Source: Paenibacillus taiwanensis DSM 18679
GTDB taxonomy: Bacteria; Bacillota; Bacilli; Paenibacillales; Paenibacillaceae
Direction: 5' to 3'
Length of the DNA: 64,000 nucleotides
Assembly: GCF_000425125.1 (NCBI RefSeq)
Contig: NZ_KE384307.1
Span: forward strand, 734,966 to 798,965
The notes under the pieces were generated by a model. That model did not search any database. It saw only the letters and a list, made by a program, of their open reading frames with translations, and had not been told where the DNA came from. Both the position numbers and the translations under genes were made by a program. This document shows, one piece after another, positions 9,599-17,738 of the stretch (its first letter is position 1; every line of letters starts with the position of its first letter).

Positions 9599-10456
9599 AT
9601 GTCCACTTTAGATCACAAAATTGATTTTGCAGTTATTTTTACCGTAACCAAGGCAAACCCCAATGGTGATCCCCTCAATGGAAACAGACCGCGCCAAAAT
9701 TATGATGGATATGGTGAAATTTCAGATGTTGCCATTAAACGCAAAATTCGAAATCGGTTGCAGGATGCAGGCGAATCGATTTTTGTCCAGTCCAATGATC
9801 GAAACACAGATGCATTTAAGAGCTTAAGAGAGCGTGCTGAAGCAAATGCTGCTTTAGCCAAGATCATGAAAGCAAAAGACGGTTCTAGCGAACAATTTGC
9901 ACAGTTGGCTTGCGAGGAATGGATCGATGTACGCAGCTTTGGACAAGTGTTTGCTTTTAAAGGATCGGATAAAGGGGTTTCTGTCGGGGTACGCGGGCCT
10001 GTATCGGTACATACCGCGACAAGTGTTGCACCAATTGACATTACAAGTATGCAAATAACTAAAAGTGTAAACTCTGAGCCAGGCAAAGAGAAAGGTTCAG
10101 ACACAATGGGGATGAAGCATCGAGTAGACTTTGGCGTATACGTGTTCCAGGGCAGCATCAATACACAACTTGCCGAGAAGACGGGCTTCACCTATGAGGA
10201 TGCGCAAAAGATCAAGCAAGCGCTCGTTACTTTATTTGAAAATGATGCTTCCTCAGCTAGACCAGATGGAAGTATGGAAGTCGTGAAAGTGTACTGGTGG
10301 GAGCATAACTCCAAGCTAGGTCAATACTCGTCTGCGAAAGTACATCGTTCCATGCGGGTTGAAGCGATCACAGACGAGCCTAAACAATTTAAAGATTATC
10401 AAATTATGTTGACGGAGCTGGAAGGGTTGAAGGTAGAGATTATGGATGGTCAGTAA
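9599..10456 (+). CDS. cas7c: Type I-C Cascade backbone Cas7c (Csd2)
   Basis: 285 aa. Several copies polymerise along the crRNA to form the Cascade backbone. The N-terminal IDFAVIFTVTKANPNGDPLN with the NGDP motif and the later YWWEHNSKLGQYSSAKVHRS are diagnostic of Cas7/Csd2. ATG 9599 has a strong AAAGGAG (9584-9590) 8 nt upstream; an upstream in-frame codon at 9566 lacks one. A 73-bp gap after cas8c and the strong ribosome site fit the need for high stoichiometry. Its 3' end overlaps cas4 by 11 bp. Confidence 0.95.
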   Translation: MSTLDHKIDFAVIFTVTKANPNGDPLNGNRPRQNYDGYGEISDVAIKRKIRNRLQDAGESIFVQSNDRNTDAFKSLRERAEANAALAKIMKAKDGSSEQFAQLACEEWIDVRSFGQVFAFKGSDKGVSVGVRGPVSVHTATSVAPIDITSMQITKSVNSEPGKEKGSDTMGMKHRVDFGVYVFQGSINTQLAEKTGFTYEDAQKIKQALVTLFENDASSARPDGSMEVVKVYWWEHNSKLGQYSSAKVHRSMRVEAITDEPKQFKDYQIMLTELEGLKVEIMDGQ

Positions 10457-11105
10457 CGATGAAGATCAATATTTGATGCTGTCGGGGCTCCAACATTTTC
10501 GGTTCTGCAAGCGGCAGTGGGCGTTAATCCATATTGAGCAGCAGTGGCAGGAAAATGTTAAAACGATCGAAGGACAGCATCTTCATCGAAATGCGGATAA
10601 GCCGTTTACTAGGGAAAAGCGCGGGGAAAAGCTGATAGTCCGCGCGATGTCTGTGAAATCGCACACCCTTCAAATTACGGGTACTTGTGACGTAGTGGAA
10701 TTTATTCGGGACGAACGTGGTGTAGAGATTTATGGGGCAGAGGGCAAATATTTGGCCTATCCGGTTGAGTACAAGCGCGGCAAGCCTAAGAAGGACGAGT
10801 CGGATGTGCTGCAATTAGCCGCTCAAGCCGTCTGTTTGGAAGAAATGCTGTTGTGCGACATTTCAACAGGGTATTTGTATTACAATGAGATTCGGCAGCG
10901 AGTTGAAGTTCCACTCACGGCAGAGCTAAAGGAATCAGTTCGACAAATTACAGGCGAGATGCAGGATTACTATAAGCGGAGATATACACCCAAAGTAAAG
11001 ACAGGGACTTTTTGTAAAAGCTGCTCGCTTCATGCCCTTTGCTTGCCAGCGCTCATGAATAAACGGTCGGTAAAGAGCTACATCGAAGGGAAGATCAAGG
11101 AATGA
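10446..11105 (+). CDS. cas4: CRISPR-associated exonuclease Cas4
   Basis: 219 aa. Cas4 joins Cas1-Cas2 and trims prespacers so that those with a correct PAM are inserted in the right orientation. It has the RecB-type nuclease motifs TCDVVEF and PVEYKRGKPK, preceded by HFRFCKRQW, which gives the first Fe-S cysteine. The C-terminal CKSCSLHALC supplies the remaining three cysteines of the cluster. It starts at ATG 10446 within the end of cas7c and ends in an ATGA overlap with cas1. All expected metal ligands are present. Confidence 0.94.
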   Translation: MVSNDEDQYLMLSGLQHFRFCKRQWALIHIEQQWQENVKTIEGQHLHRNADKPFTREKRGEKLIVRAMSVKSHTLQITGTCDVVEFIRDERGVEIYGAEGKYLAYPVEYKRGKPKKDESDVLQLAAQAVCLEEMLLCDISTGYLYYNEIRQRVEVPLTAELKESVRQITGEMQDYYKRRYTPKVKTGTFCKSCSLHALCLPALMNKRSVKSYIEGKIKE

Positions 11106-12133
11106 AACGGCTTCTAAATACGTTGTATATTACGCAGCCGGACGTGTATTTAGCGTTGGATGGCGACAATATCGTTGTCATGAAGGAAAAAGAGAAGCTG
11201 GGCCGCTATCCGCTTCATAATCTGGAAGCTGTCGTATCGTTTGGATACACAGGAGCAAGTCCAGCACTGATGGGGTATTGTGCGGAGCGGGATATTTTTA
11301 TTACTTTTTTAACGACAAGCGGGCGGTTCCTGGCACGAGTTATTGGACAAAGCAAAGGGAATGTTGTGCTGCGAAAAAAGCAGTATCTTTGGTCTGAGGA
11401 TGAAGTTCAATCCGCCAAGATCGCACGCAACTTTATTTTAGGCAAGATTTATAATCACAAATGGATGATAGAGCGAATGACGAGGGAACACCCGCTGCGT
11501 ATTGATGTGGATCGGTTCAAAGAGGTGTCCCAACATTTATCGACCCTTATAACGGAAGTTAGAGTGTGCGAGGATTTGGAACAACTTAGAGGCTGGGAAG
11601 GGCAAGCGGCCGTTCGTTATTATAAAATATTTGGCGAGATGATTTTGCAGCAGACAGACGATTTTTATTTTCATGGTCGTTCACGCAGACCGCCTCTGGA
11701 CGCTGTAAATGCGATGTTGTCACTTGCTTATACTTTATTAGCTAGAGATACGGCATCCGCGTTGGAGGCGGTAGGGCTGGATGCTTATGTCGGGTTTTTA
11801 CATCGGGATCGGCCTGGTAGAGCGTCTCTTGCGTTGGATATGATGGAAGAATTGCGCGGAATATATGCAGATAAGTTTGTTCTCAGTTTGATTAATAAGA
11901 GACTTGTGAACAAGGACGATTTTTTTAAGAAAGAAAATGGGGCTGTTCTTATGACAGATGACGCCAGAAAAACATTTTTGGCGGCATGGCAGCAGCGAAA
12001 GCAAGAAAAGATGGAGCATCCCTATTTAGGCGAGAAAATAGTGTGGGGTTTAGTTCCACATGTGCAGGCGTTGTTATTAGCTCGTTATTTGCGTAATGAT
12101 TTAGATGAGTACCCTCCTTTTTTATGGAAGTAG
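11102..12133 (+). CDS. cas1: CRISPR-associated endonuclease/integrase Cas1 (type I-C)
   Basis: 343 aa, normal for type I-C Cas1. It is the spacer integrase and acts as dimers with Cas2. The start MKRLLNTLYITQPDVYLAL is typical. The catalytic region is recognisable in NAMLSLAYTLLA, YVGFLHRDRPGRASLALDM (metal-binding histidine) and DMMEELR (acidic residue). It is translationally coupled to cas4 by ATGA overlap and is followed 9 bp later by cas2. Confidence 0.95.
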   Translation: MKRLLNTLYITQPDVYLALDGDNIVVMKEKEKLGRYPLHNLEAVVSFGYTGASPALMGYCAERDIFITFLTTSGRFLARVIGQSKGNVVLRKKQYLWSEDEVQSAKIARNFILGKIYNHKWMIERMTREHPLRIDVDRFKEVSQHLSTLITEVRVCEDLEQLRGWEGQAAVRYYKIFGEMILQQTDDFYFHGRSRRPPLDAVNAMLSLAYTLLARDTASALEAVGLDAYVGFLHRDRPGRASLALDMMEELRGIYADKFVLSLINKRLVNKDDFFKKENGAVLMTDDARKTFLAAWQQRKQEKMEHPYLGEKIVWGLVPHVQALLLARYLRNDLDEYPPFLWK

Positions 12134-12142
12134 GTGGTATAA

Positions 12143-12433
12143 TTGTTAGTGCTCATTACTTATGATGTTAAGACCACCAGCAGTGCGGGACAGCGACGCT
12201 TACGTAAGGTCTCTAAAATGTGCCAAAACTACGGTCATCGTGTCCAAAATTCGGTCTTTGAATGTAATGTGGATGCTGCTCAATTGGTTAGTTTGAAGTT
12301 ACAGCTGCTAGAAATGATTGATCCGAAGGAAGATAGTCTTCGTTTTTATCAATTAGGCAACCATTATAAAAATAAGGTTGAGCATGTTGGGGTGAAGCCA
12401 TCGATAGATATGGATGCGCCGTTAATTTTGTAG
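12143..12433 (+). CDS. cas2: CRISPR-associated protein Cas2
   Basis: 96 aa. Cas2 is the ferredoxin-fold dimer that bridges two Cas1 dimers in the adaptation complex. The N-terminal LVLITYDV with the conserved aspartate and the later NSVFECNVD are diagnostic. The only start that preserves this N-terminus is TTG 12143, with a weak GGTGG upstream, so expression may rely on coupling to cas1. It is the last cas gene; the leader and array follow 178 bp downstream. Confidence 0.93.
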   Translation: MLVLITYDVKTTSSAGQRRLRKVSKMCQNYGHRVQNSVFECNVDAAQLVSLKLQLLEMIDPKEDSLRFYQLGNHYKNKVEHVGVKPSIDMDAPLIL

Positions 12434-12611
12434 TGCGGATGTGAGGTGCACATGAAATCCCCGGGGGACCCGCACCAATTATTTTCTTTATTATTCCATA
12501 TTTTATAATTTTTTATTGTTGGTATTTGATAGTTTTGATTGAAAATTACTTTTTATTGAGTTATTTGATCAATATAAGCGCGTGCTTAGCCACTTTTGGT
12601 CAAATTTCGCT
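12434..12611 (+). promoter_or_regulatory. CRISPR leader of the second array
   Basis: 178 bp between cas2 and the first repeat. The second half is strongly AT-rich, as leaders are, and ends directly at the first repeat at 12612. It should hold the array promoter and integrase recognition sites. I could not assign hexamers with confidence. Confidence 0.7.
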
Positions 12612-13369
12612 GTCGCACTCTACACGAGTGCGTGGATAGAAACGCAACATAGAACGCTAAAGGGATTGCTACAGCAAGTCGCACTCTACACGAGTGCGTG
12701 GATAGAAACTATCTTCTAGGGGTAAACGAGGTCTTGGTATATGAGTCGCACTCTACACGAGTGCGTGGATAGAAACAGCGCTCTGGTATGCACCTTTTCA
12801 GATGCTCCAAGTCGCACTCTACACGAGTGCGTGGATAGAAACATTTGCTACTTTTGACTTAAGGAGTGGAGTGAATGTCGCACTCTACACGAGTGCGTGG
12901 ATAGAAACGTTCATTGCGACCAATAGATATGGGCATCCACGTAGTCGCACTCTACACGAGTGCGTGGATAGAAACCTCGCAATTATATAATTTATTTATT
13001 TCGTGCTCGCAAGTCGCACTCTACACGAGTGCGTGGATAGAAACAACATGTCAGCAAGTTCTTTGTCAGTAGCAATAGTCGCACTCTACACGAGTGCGTG
13101 GATAGAAACACTGACGATCCACTACGTGGTCGATATCTACAATCATGTCGCACTCTACACGAGTGCGTGGATAGAAACCTCAAACTGTGTAAGTTCTTCC
13201 CAACGTATAACGTCGTCGCACTCTACACGAGTGCGTGGATAGAAACTGATTGGCAGACCTACAAAGGACCCTGAATTACGCTACAGTCGCACTCTACACG
13301 AGTGCGTAGATAGAAACAACCAGTCAGGTATAAGTGTTGCATCTTGGATATGTAGTCGTACTCTATACG
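12612..13369 (+). CRISPR. Type I-C CRISPR array, 11 repeats plus a truncated twelfth
   Basis: 32-bp repeats start at 12612, 12678, 12745, 12811, 12877, 12944, 13013, 13078, 13147, 13215 and 13286. A partial, mutated copy starts at 13355 and breaks off after about 15 bp. Repeat 11 has one G-to-A change. Spacers are 33-39 bp and all differ. Repeat decay at the right end fixes the leader on the cas2 side, so new spacers enter next to 12612. Short reading frames through this block only translate the repeats. Confidence 0.98.
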
Positions 13370-13454
13370 GCCACAATTTTGCTTGACCAAGTCATTCCTA
13401 GTCTTACGTTTGGAGATTACCCGTCGTCAAGGAATTAAAGTGGAGGTGCACGTT

Positions 13455-14303
13455 TTGAAAGTACTAAAGTGTATCCATGTGATGATTATTTCAACTCTTG
13501 TTTTATGCGCAGCTACTGTTGCCTATGCATCGAATGCAGAAACAGTAGTTTTGAAGAAAGCTCCAGTTCACTTACAAATTAATGAATATAATGTTCTCTT
13601 CACAGATCCCAAACCACCGTATGTTGACAACAATAACCGTTTGATGATTCCTCTAAGAGCCATAAGTGAACTGCTTGGAGCAAAAGTGTCATATTCAAGC
13701 ACAGACAAAAAAGCGTCAATTCAGATGGGAGAAAATAAACTATCAATTACCGCTGGAGCAAAAGAAATAAATATTAATGGGCCCACTAAACGAATGGACA
13801 CTGTTCCTGTTGTCTATAAACAATCTTTATTTGTTCCCCTACGCATATTAATTGACCACTTCCATCTACCAGTAACTCGATTTTCAACGACAGGTATTGT
13901 CAACATCGAGAGTAAATCTTTGCTGGAATGGGACATGATGCAAGCAGTGAAAGAATCCGATATAACGCCTGAAATCTCAAATCTGAATGCATTTGCTCCT
14001 TTACATTATGATTTGAAGATCAACACAGAAAAAGGTAAGCTGCAAGAAGGTGAAATAAAAATAACATCCAAAAACATAAGTAAACATAATATTACGCAAG
14101 GCAAGGAAGACATGCACGTCATTTTCCTGTATAACAATGGCTTTGAAATGGAAATCGATCGAGATACTACAGATCATGTTAGTAACAGAGTTCGTCCTGC
14201 TTTTAAAGTCGATGAAGTATTTGAAAGAAAATTAACTTTTGATGCTCCTAACTATACTGAAAAACTAAAATATATTTTGGCGGTGGGTAGAACTTTCAAA
14301 TAA
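13455..14303 (+). CDS. Secreted stalk-domain protein (copper amine oxidase N-terminal-like)
   Basis: 282 aa. A signal peptide (VMIISTLVLCAATVAYA) is followed by a stalk domain, recognisable from MIPLRAISELLGAKVSYSS and QSLFVPLRILIDHF, which are the two repeats of this cell-surface module. The last 100 residues are unassigned and beta-rich. Start: TTG 13455 with GGAGGTG at 13442-13448. An earlier in-frame codon at 13383 runs through array debris and has no ribosome site. It lies directly against the CRISPR array but nothing suggests a role there. A terminator follows the stop. Confidence 0.75.
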   Translation: MKVLKCIHVMIISTLVLCAATVAYASNAETVVLKKAPVHLQINEYNVLFTDPKPPYVDNNNRLMIPLRAISELLGAKVSYSSTDKKASIQMGENKLSITAGAKEININGPTKRMDTVPVVYKQSLFVPLRILIDHFHLPVTRFSTTGIVNIESKSLLEWDMMQAVKESDITPEISNLNAFAPLHYDLKINTEKGKLQEGEIKITSKNISKHNITQGKEDMHVIFLYNNGFEMEIDRDTTDHVSNRVRPAFKVDEVFERKLTFDAPNYTEKLKYILAVGRTFK

Positions 14304-14352
14304 GTAAAGAAGACCACTACCTTATTGATTCTAACGGGGTAGTAGTCTTTAC
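14304..14352 (+). terminator. Terminator after the stalk-domain gene
   Basis: An imperfect inverted repeat pairs 14304-14321 with 14338-14352 (GTAAAGAAGACCACTACC against GGTAGTAGTCTTTAC), starting at the stop codon. Confidence 0.7.
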
Positions 14353-14425
14353 CTATTCTAACTTTGAAAATTAGCCTTACTCAATAAACGTAAAACCAAT
14401 ACGTAGACATGTAAACGGAGGCAAA

Positions 14426-14656
14426 ATGAAAACGATCTTGAAAAACTATTTACAAGAAGTATCTCAAAGAAGTCGAGCAAGGAACCTTGCAAATAGTGTT
14501 GTTAATCTTCTAGTTATAACCTTTTTTCTCACAATCGGAATTACAAAAGGATATTTAGACCATGTACTCGTCTTATCGTTAGTTATATTAGGCTGTTCCA
14601 TTATTTTTGCGAAAGTGTGGATTGCGCTTTATTATGTGATCAGGAAAGCTGGTTAA
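14426..14656 (+). CDS. Small two-helix membrane protein, unknown function
   Basis: 76 aa. A basic amphipathic N-terminus (about residues 1-25) precedes two hydrophobic segments, near 25-41 and 46-70, joined by a short GYLDH turn, so it should be an inner-membrane hairpin. ATG 14426 follows ACGGAGGC by about 6 nt. I do not recognise a family. It stands alone between a terminator and a broken lipoprotein gene on the other strand. Confidence 0.6.
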   Translation: MKTILKNYLQEVSQRSRARNLANSVVNLLVITFFLTIGITKGYLDHVLVLSLVILGCSIIFAKVWIALYYVIRKAG

Positions 14657-14779
14657 ACTCCAGCCTAACTGAACTGAGGTCCTTTTCCTCAGCAAAACGG
14701 CATCATGATGGAGCTGTTGTCCTCGTGGGAAGCAGACCATATCATCGTTACTCCTTCTATGAACCAACGTCTTGGGAAT

Positions 14780-15136
14780 TTACTTCAGGTCATACAATTC
14801 GCTCAAGTTATCTGGAGTAAAATCTAGCTTCTTTCCGCCTTGATTCATAATATAAATGTGGTCAGGTGGACTATCCAGGCTTTTACCCGTAATTACCAGC
14901 TGTTTCTCTCCTTCAATTGCGTACTTTCATATATATAATCCTGAACCGATGTCCTCAAAAGAATACGAGCTGAAATCGCCCCAATTCAGTGATGCACCCT
15001 TTTCAGACAAGCTTTTTAACTCATCTAACGAGATATATTCACGTGGCCCCTCGTCCCTATTACTTTGGCATGCGGTACACATAATTAAAACGAATAGCAA
15101 TGTCATTACAAACTTATAGCACTTTGCTATTGTCAT
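14780..15136 (-). pseudogene. Small lipoprotein gene interrupted by an in-frame TGA
   Basis: Read on the minus strand from ATG 15136, with GGAGGGG 8 nt upstream. A lipoprotein signal peptide ends in the lipobox IMCTAC and leads into DELKSLSEKGASLNWGDF. After codon 69 there is a TGA at 14927-14929, then the same frame stays open as KYAIEGEKQLVITGKSL through to SELYDLK and a TAA at 14780. The unbroken frame gives 118 codons, so a single base change (possibly TGG to TGA) is the only lesion seen. The truncated 69-residue product could still be made and anchored. Confidence 0.65.
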
Positions 15137-15340
15137 TAAAACAGCCCCTCCAAATCCATATTTTTACTACAAATCAGTAGCTATGAATGAAACCTTACAA
15201 ATGTAAAGCTTAATATAGAAAGTGCCGGTGATCTGGTTTTAATGTTGGTTTCACAAAAATTAATTTTCGATAATTCAAAGAAACCTATGATATATTTTCC
15301 GAGCGAGAAACGTAAAGGACTAGAGAAGGTGGGCTGTAAA

Positions 15341-15499
15341 GTGAAAGAGAAGCTCGAGGAACTGCGATCCCTAATGAACGGATTGTATAGAGAGGGCACG
15401 AGCTTGACCGATGCTAAGATGATAAAGCTGAGTCAACGCTTTGATGAAATTGTGACGAGCTATCATCGATCCACACAGAAACAGATGCCTACCGGATAG
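15341..15499 (+). CDS. Spo0E-like sporulation regulatory protein
   Basis: 52 aa. The signature is SQRFDEIVTSYH, close to the S-Q-x-L-D-x-x-I-x-x-Y motif of Spo0E-type aspartyl-phosphatases, which remove phosphate from Spo0A~P and delay sporulation. A preceding helix (KEKLEELRSLMNGL) completes the usual two-helix hairpin. GTG 15341 is preferred because GAAGGTGGG precedes it and gives the family's normal length. The longer opening from 15242 adds 33 residues without family resemblance. Leu is replaced by Phe in the core motif. Confidence 0.72.
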   Translation: MKEKLEELRSLMNGLYREGTSLTDAKMIKLSQRFDEIVTSYHRSTQKQMPTG

Positions 15500-15525
15500 G
15501 TGAACGCCTAGTTGCTTTTATTTGT

Positions 15526-15553
15526 AATCTAAAAGCCACCCGTTAAGGTGGCT
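15526..15553 (-). terminator. Terminator of the minus-strand PH-domain gene
   Basis: AGCCACC (15534-15540) and GGTGGCT (15547-15553) form a 7-bp stem with a 6-nt loop. Read on the minus strand it is followed by TTTTAGATT. It may also help stop the Spo0E-like transcript from the other side. Confidence 0.6.
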
Positions 15554-15572
15554 GTATCGGTTTGGAGCTATT

Positions 15573-15998
15573 TTAACTGTTTATTCGTTTATTATTTTGA
15601 TGAGCTAAAGTAATCAATGCAACATAGAAAGGCTGCACGTTAAACTTTTTGCCAAACTCAAATCTGTAAGTTGCCGTCTGAATGTTGTTGGCCTTGTAGT
15701 ATGGCGACGTAATATAATGAATCGTAATCTCGCTATCATCCAAGCCGGTTCCTGCCGACTCCATCGTAACTTCATAGATCGAATTTAAGTGAATGGAGGC
15801 AATTCTCGTTTTTTTACCGGTAACGCCTTGGTGGTCAATCAGCAATAATCTGTCATCTGTAATGATAAACGTGTCACGTACTAACCGAAAGCCCATTTCG
15901 ATCTTTTCTTCCGGCATCAAATAAGGACCATACTGATTGGTCAAATCCTGAATCGAAACCTCTGAATAGTTGCCAAGTAAACCGCCTAAAATTCCCAC
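15573..15998 (-). CDS. PH domain-containing protein (bacterial PH_1 type)
   Basis: 141 aa. The pattern EEKIEMGFRLVRDTFIITDDRLLLIDHQGVTGK followed by a KTRIASIHLNSIYEV strand matches bacterial pleckstrin-homology domain proteins of the bPH_1 group, whose cellular role is not firmly known. Start GTG 15998 lies behind AAGGAGG. No signal peptide or membrane helix is present, so it is cytoplasmic. It is monocistronic and ends at a clear hairpin. Confidence 0.75.
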   Translation of the reverse strand: MGILGGLLGNYSEVSIQDLTNQYGPYLMPEEKIEMGFRLVRDTFIITDDRLLLIDHQGVTGKKTRIASIHLNSIYEVTMESAGTGLDDSEITIHYITSPYYKANNIQTATYRFEFGKKFNVQPFYVALITLAHQNNKRINS

Positions 15999-16018
15999 TG
16001 TAATTCCTCCTTGATGTG

Positions 16019-16240
16019 TTAAATAGGTGCTGTTTTATGATTGTGATATTCATACAAATTCCCTAGATAAACCCAATCTCCTGCTTCATTCTCCAAAAAA
16101 TGTACAGTGCGTCCAGAAGTGAGGAAGGCAGCTGATTAAAGCATCCTGACTTGTCCAATCCTGTATAGTTTCAGCAGTATATAGTGGGATGTTCACGTAA
16201 TGTTCACAAAATAGAGACTGACGGTTGTAGAGGCATCTTA
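16019..16240 (-). pseudogene. Possible decayed gene fragment upstream of the PH-domain gene
   Basis: On the minus strand one frame reads EHYVNIPLYTAETIQDWTS then QDALIS. After an apparent one-base shift near 16130 the next frame continues AAFLTSGRTVHFL and NEAGDWVYLGNLYEY to a TAA at 16019. Both halves have protein-like composition and join sensibly, but there is no start codon or ribosome site and I recognise no family. It may be chance. Confidence 0.3.
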
Positions 16241-16348
16241 ATTAAGAATGGTTGAAAACGCACACATTTCCATCCTTTTTGCTGCTGCAAACAAAATATT
16301 ATATATACGCGATAAAGCATTTCTATCCCGTAGATTAGGCAGAATGCG

Positions 16349-16377
16349 TTCACATAACTGACAAAATCAATTATGAT
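16349..16377 (+). promoter_or_regulatory. Probable citZ promoter
   Basis: TTCACA (16349-16354), 17-bp spacer, TATGAT (16372-16377), about 110 bp upstream of the citZ start. In B. subtilis citZ has a long leader controlled by CcpC and CcpA; the surrounding AT-rich sequence could hold a CcpC dyad, but I saw no clear one. Confidence 0.45.
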
Positions 16378-16485
16378 TTAGAATATAAAATTTAACTCCG
16401 ATCACCGAAATGAGACATCACGTGGGCGCATACACTTATTAACTCGTACGTATTCCGAATGCAATGTGTAAAGGAGAGAGGACAG

Positions 16486-17598
16486 ATGACAGCAACAAAA
16501 GGTTTGGAAGGTATTGTTGCAGCGGCTTCATCGATCAGCTCGATCATCGATGGCGTATTAACATATCGCGGATATAATATTGACGATCTGGCTGAACAGG
16601 CTACATTTGAAGAAGTCGTATATTTGTTATGGTATGGCAAGTTGCCGAATCAGGCAGAGCTTGCTGAGCTGCAATCGCAATTAAATGAGCATGCAGCGAT
16701 TCCATCTGCTGTTATTGATCAACTGAAGCTGTTTCCGTCCGATGCGAACACGATGGCAGTGCTTCGTTCTGCCGTGTCTGCACTAGCCTTGTACGACGAA
16801 TCGGCCAATGATATGAGCCATGAAGCGAATTTGCTGAAAGCCATTAAGCTACAGGCTCAAGTGCCGACCGTTATTGCCGCACATGCGCGCATTCGCTCTG
16901 GCCATGAACCAATCACACCTTTATTAGACCGCTCTATCGCCTACAACTTTTTGTATATGATGAGTGGGCATGAGCCTGATCAAGCTGCTGTAGCAGCTAT
17001 GGACAAAGCGCTCGTCCTGCACGCGGATCATGAGTTGAACGCTTCTACATTTGCGGCTCGCGTGACGGTTGCGACGCTGTCTGACATTTATTCAGGCGTC
17101 ACTTCTGCGATTGGTGCTCTTAAAGGGCCGCTGCATGGCGGTGCAAACGAGGCCGTTATGGTCATGCTGGATGAGATTGGATCGTTTGACCGTGTAGATG
17201 ACTACATTCAAGCGAAGCTGGATAACAGAGAAAAGATTATGGGCTTTGGTCATCGTGTATACAAGAATGGGGATCCGCGGGCGAAACATTTGCAGAAGAT
17301 GTCCGAGGAGCTTGGCAAAGCACATGGCAATCTGGAACTGTACAATATGAGTGTTCGCATTGAGGAACTGATTACAGGGCAGAAGGGCTTAAAGCCAAAT
17401 GTTGATTTCTATTCGGCTTCAACCTACACGATGTTAGGCATTCCGCGTGATCTGTTTACACCAATATTTGCGATTAGCCGGATGTCCGGTTGGACTGCTC
17501 ATATACTGGAGCAATATGAGAATAATCGGATTATTCGCCCGCGTGCAGAATACACGGGACCTTCCGGTCAATCTTATGTTCCAATTACTGAACGTTAA
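16486..17598 (+). CDS. citZ: Citrate synthase
   Basis: 370 aa. It condenses oxaloacetate and acetyl-CoA to citrate. It shows the N-terminal GLEGIVAAASSISSIIDG of Gram-positive citrate synthases, the active-site GHRVYKNGDPRAKHL block (histidine that polarises oxaloacetate) and NVDFYSAS with the catalytic aspartate, plus ADHELNASTFAAR. ATG 16486 is preceded by AAGGAGAG; an upstream in-frame codon at 16459 is not supported. It opens the citZ-icd-mdh cluster seen in Bacillus, 140 bp ahead of icd. Confidence 0.97.
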   Translation: MTATKGLEGIVAAASSISSIIDGVLTYRGYNIDDLAEQATFEEVVYLLWYGKLPNQAELAELQSQLNEHAAIPSAVIDQLKLFPSDANTMAVLRSAVSALALYDESANDMSHEANLLKAIKLQAQVPTVIAAHARIRSGHEPITPLLDRSIAYNFLYMMSGHEPDQAAVAAMDKALVLHADHELNASTFAARVTVATLSDIYSGVTSAIGALKGPLHGGANEAVMVMLDEIGSFDRVDDYIQAKLDNREKIMGFGHRVYKNGDPRAKHLQKMSEELGKAHGNLELYNMSVRIEELITGQKGLKPNVDFYSASTYTMLGIPRDLFTPIFAISRMSGWTAHILEQYENNRIIRPRAEYTGPSGQSYVPITER

Positions 17599-17631
17599 TG
17601 AACTAAATTGTTATATTTTTTTTGAGAATGG

Positions 17632-17661
17632 TTGTCACTGTAAATGGCGGGTTGCTACAAT
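17632..17661 (+). promoter_or_regulatory. Possible internal promoter for icd-mdh
   Basis: TTGTCA (17632-17637), 18-bp spacer, TACAAT (17656-17661), within the 140-bp citZ-icd gap. An internal promoter before icd is plausible because the gap is otherwise empty. Confidence 0.4.
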
Positions 17662-17738
17662 GGAAGAGTAGCTCCCGTCACCTGTTTGTATGAATGCTGT
17701 CATAGGGGCGGCAATAACCACTAGGAGGAACGTCTATT

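Noticed and set aside
9700-10191. 163-codon open frame opposite cas7c
   Set aside because: It lies entirely antisense to a certain gene, has no ribosome site and shows Ser/Cys-rich shadow composition.
12802-13242. Open frames on both strands inside the CRISPR array
   Set aside because: They translate the repeat over and over, with no ribosome sites.
12612-13369. Spacers targeting the resident phage element
   Set aside because: By eye no spacer matched 47,700-64,000 on either strand; a proper alignment was not possible.
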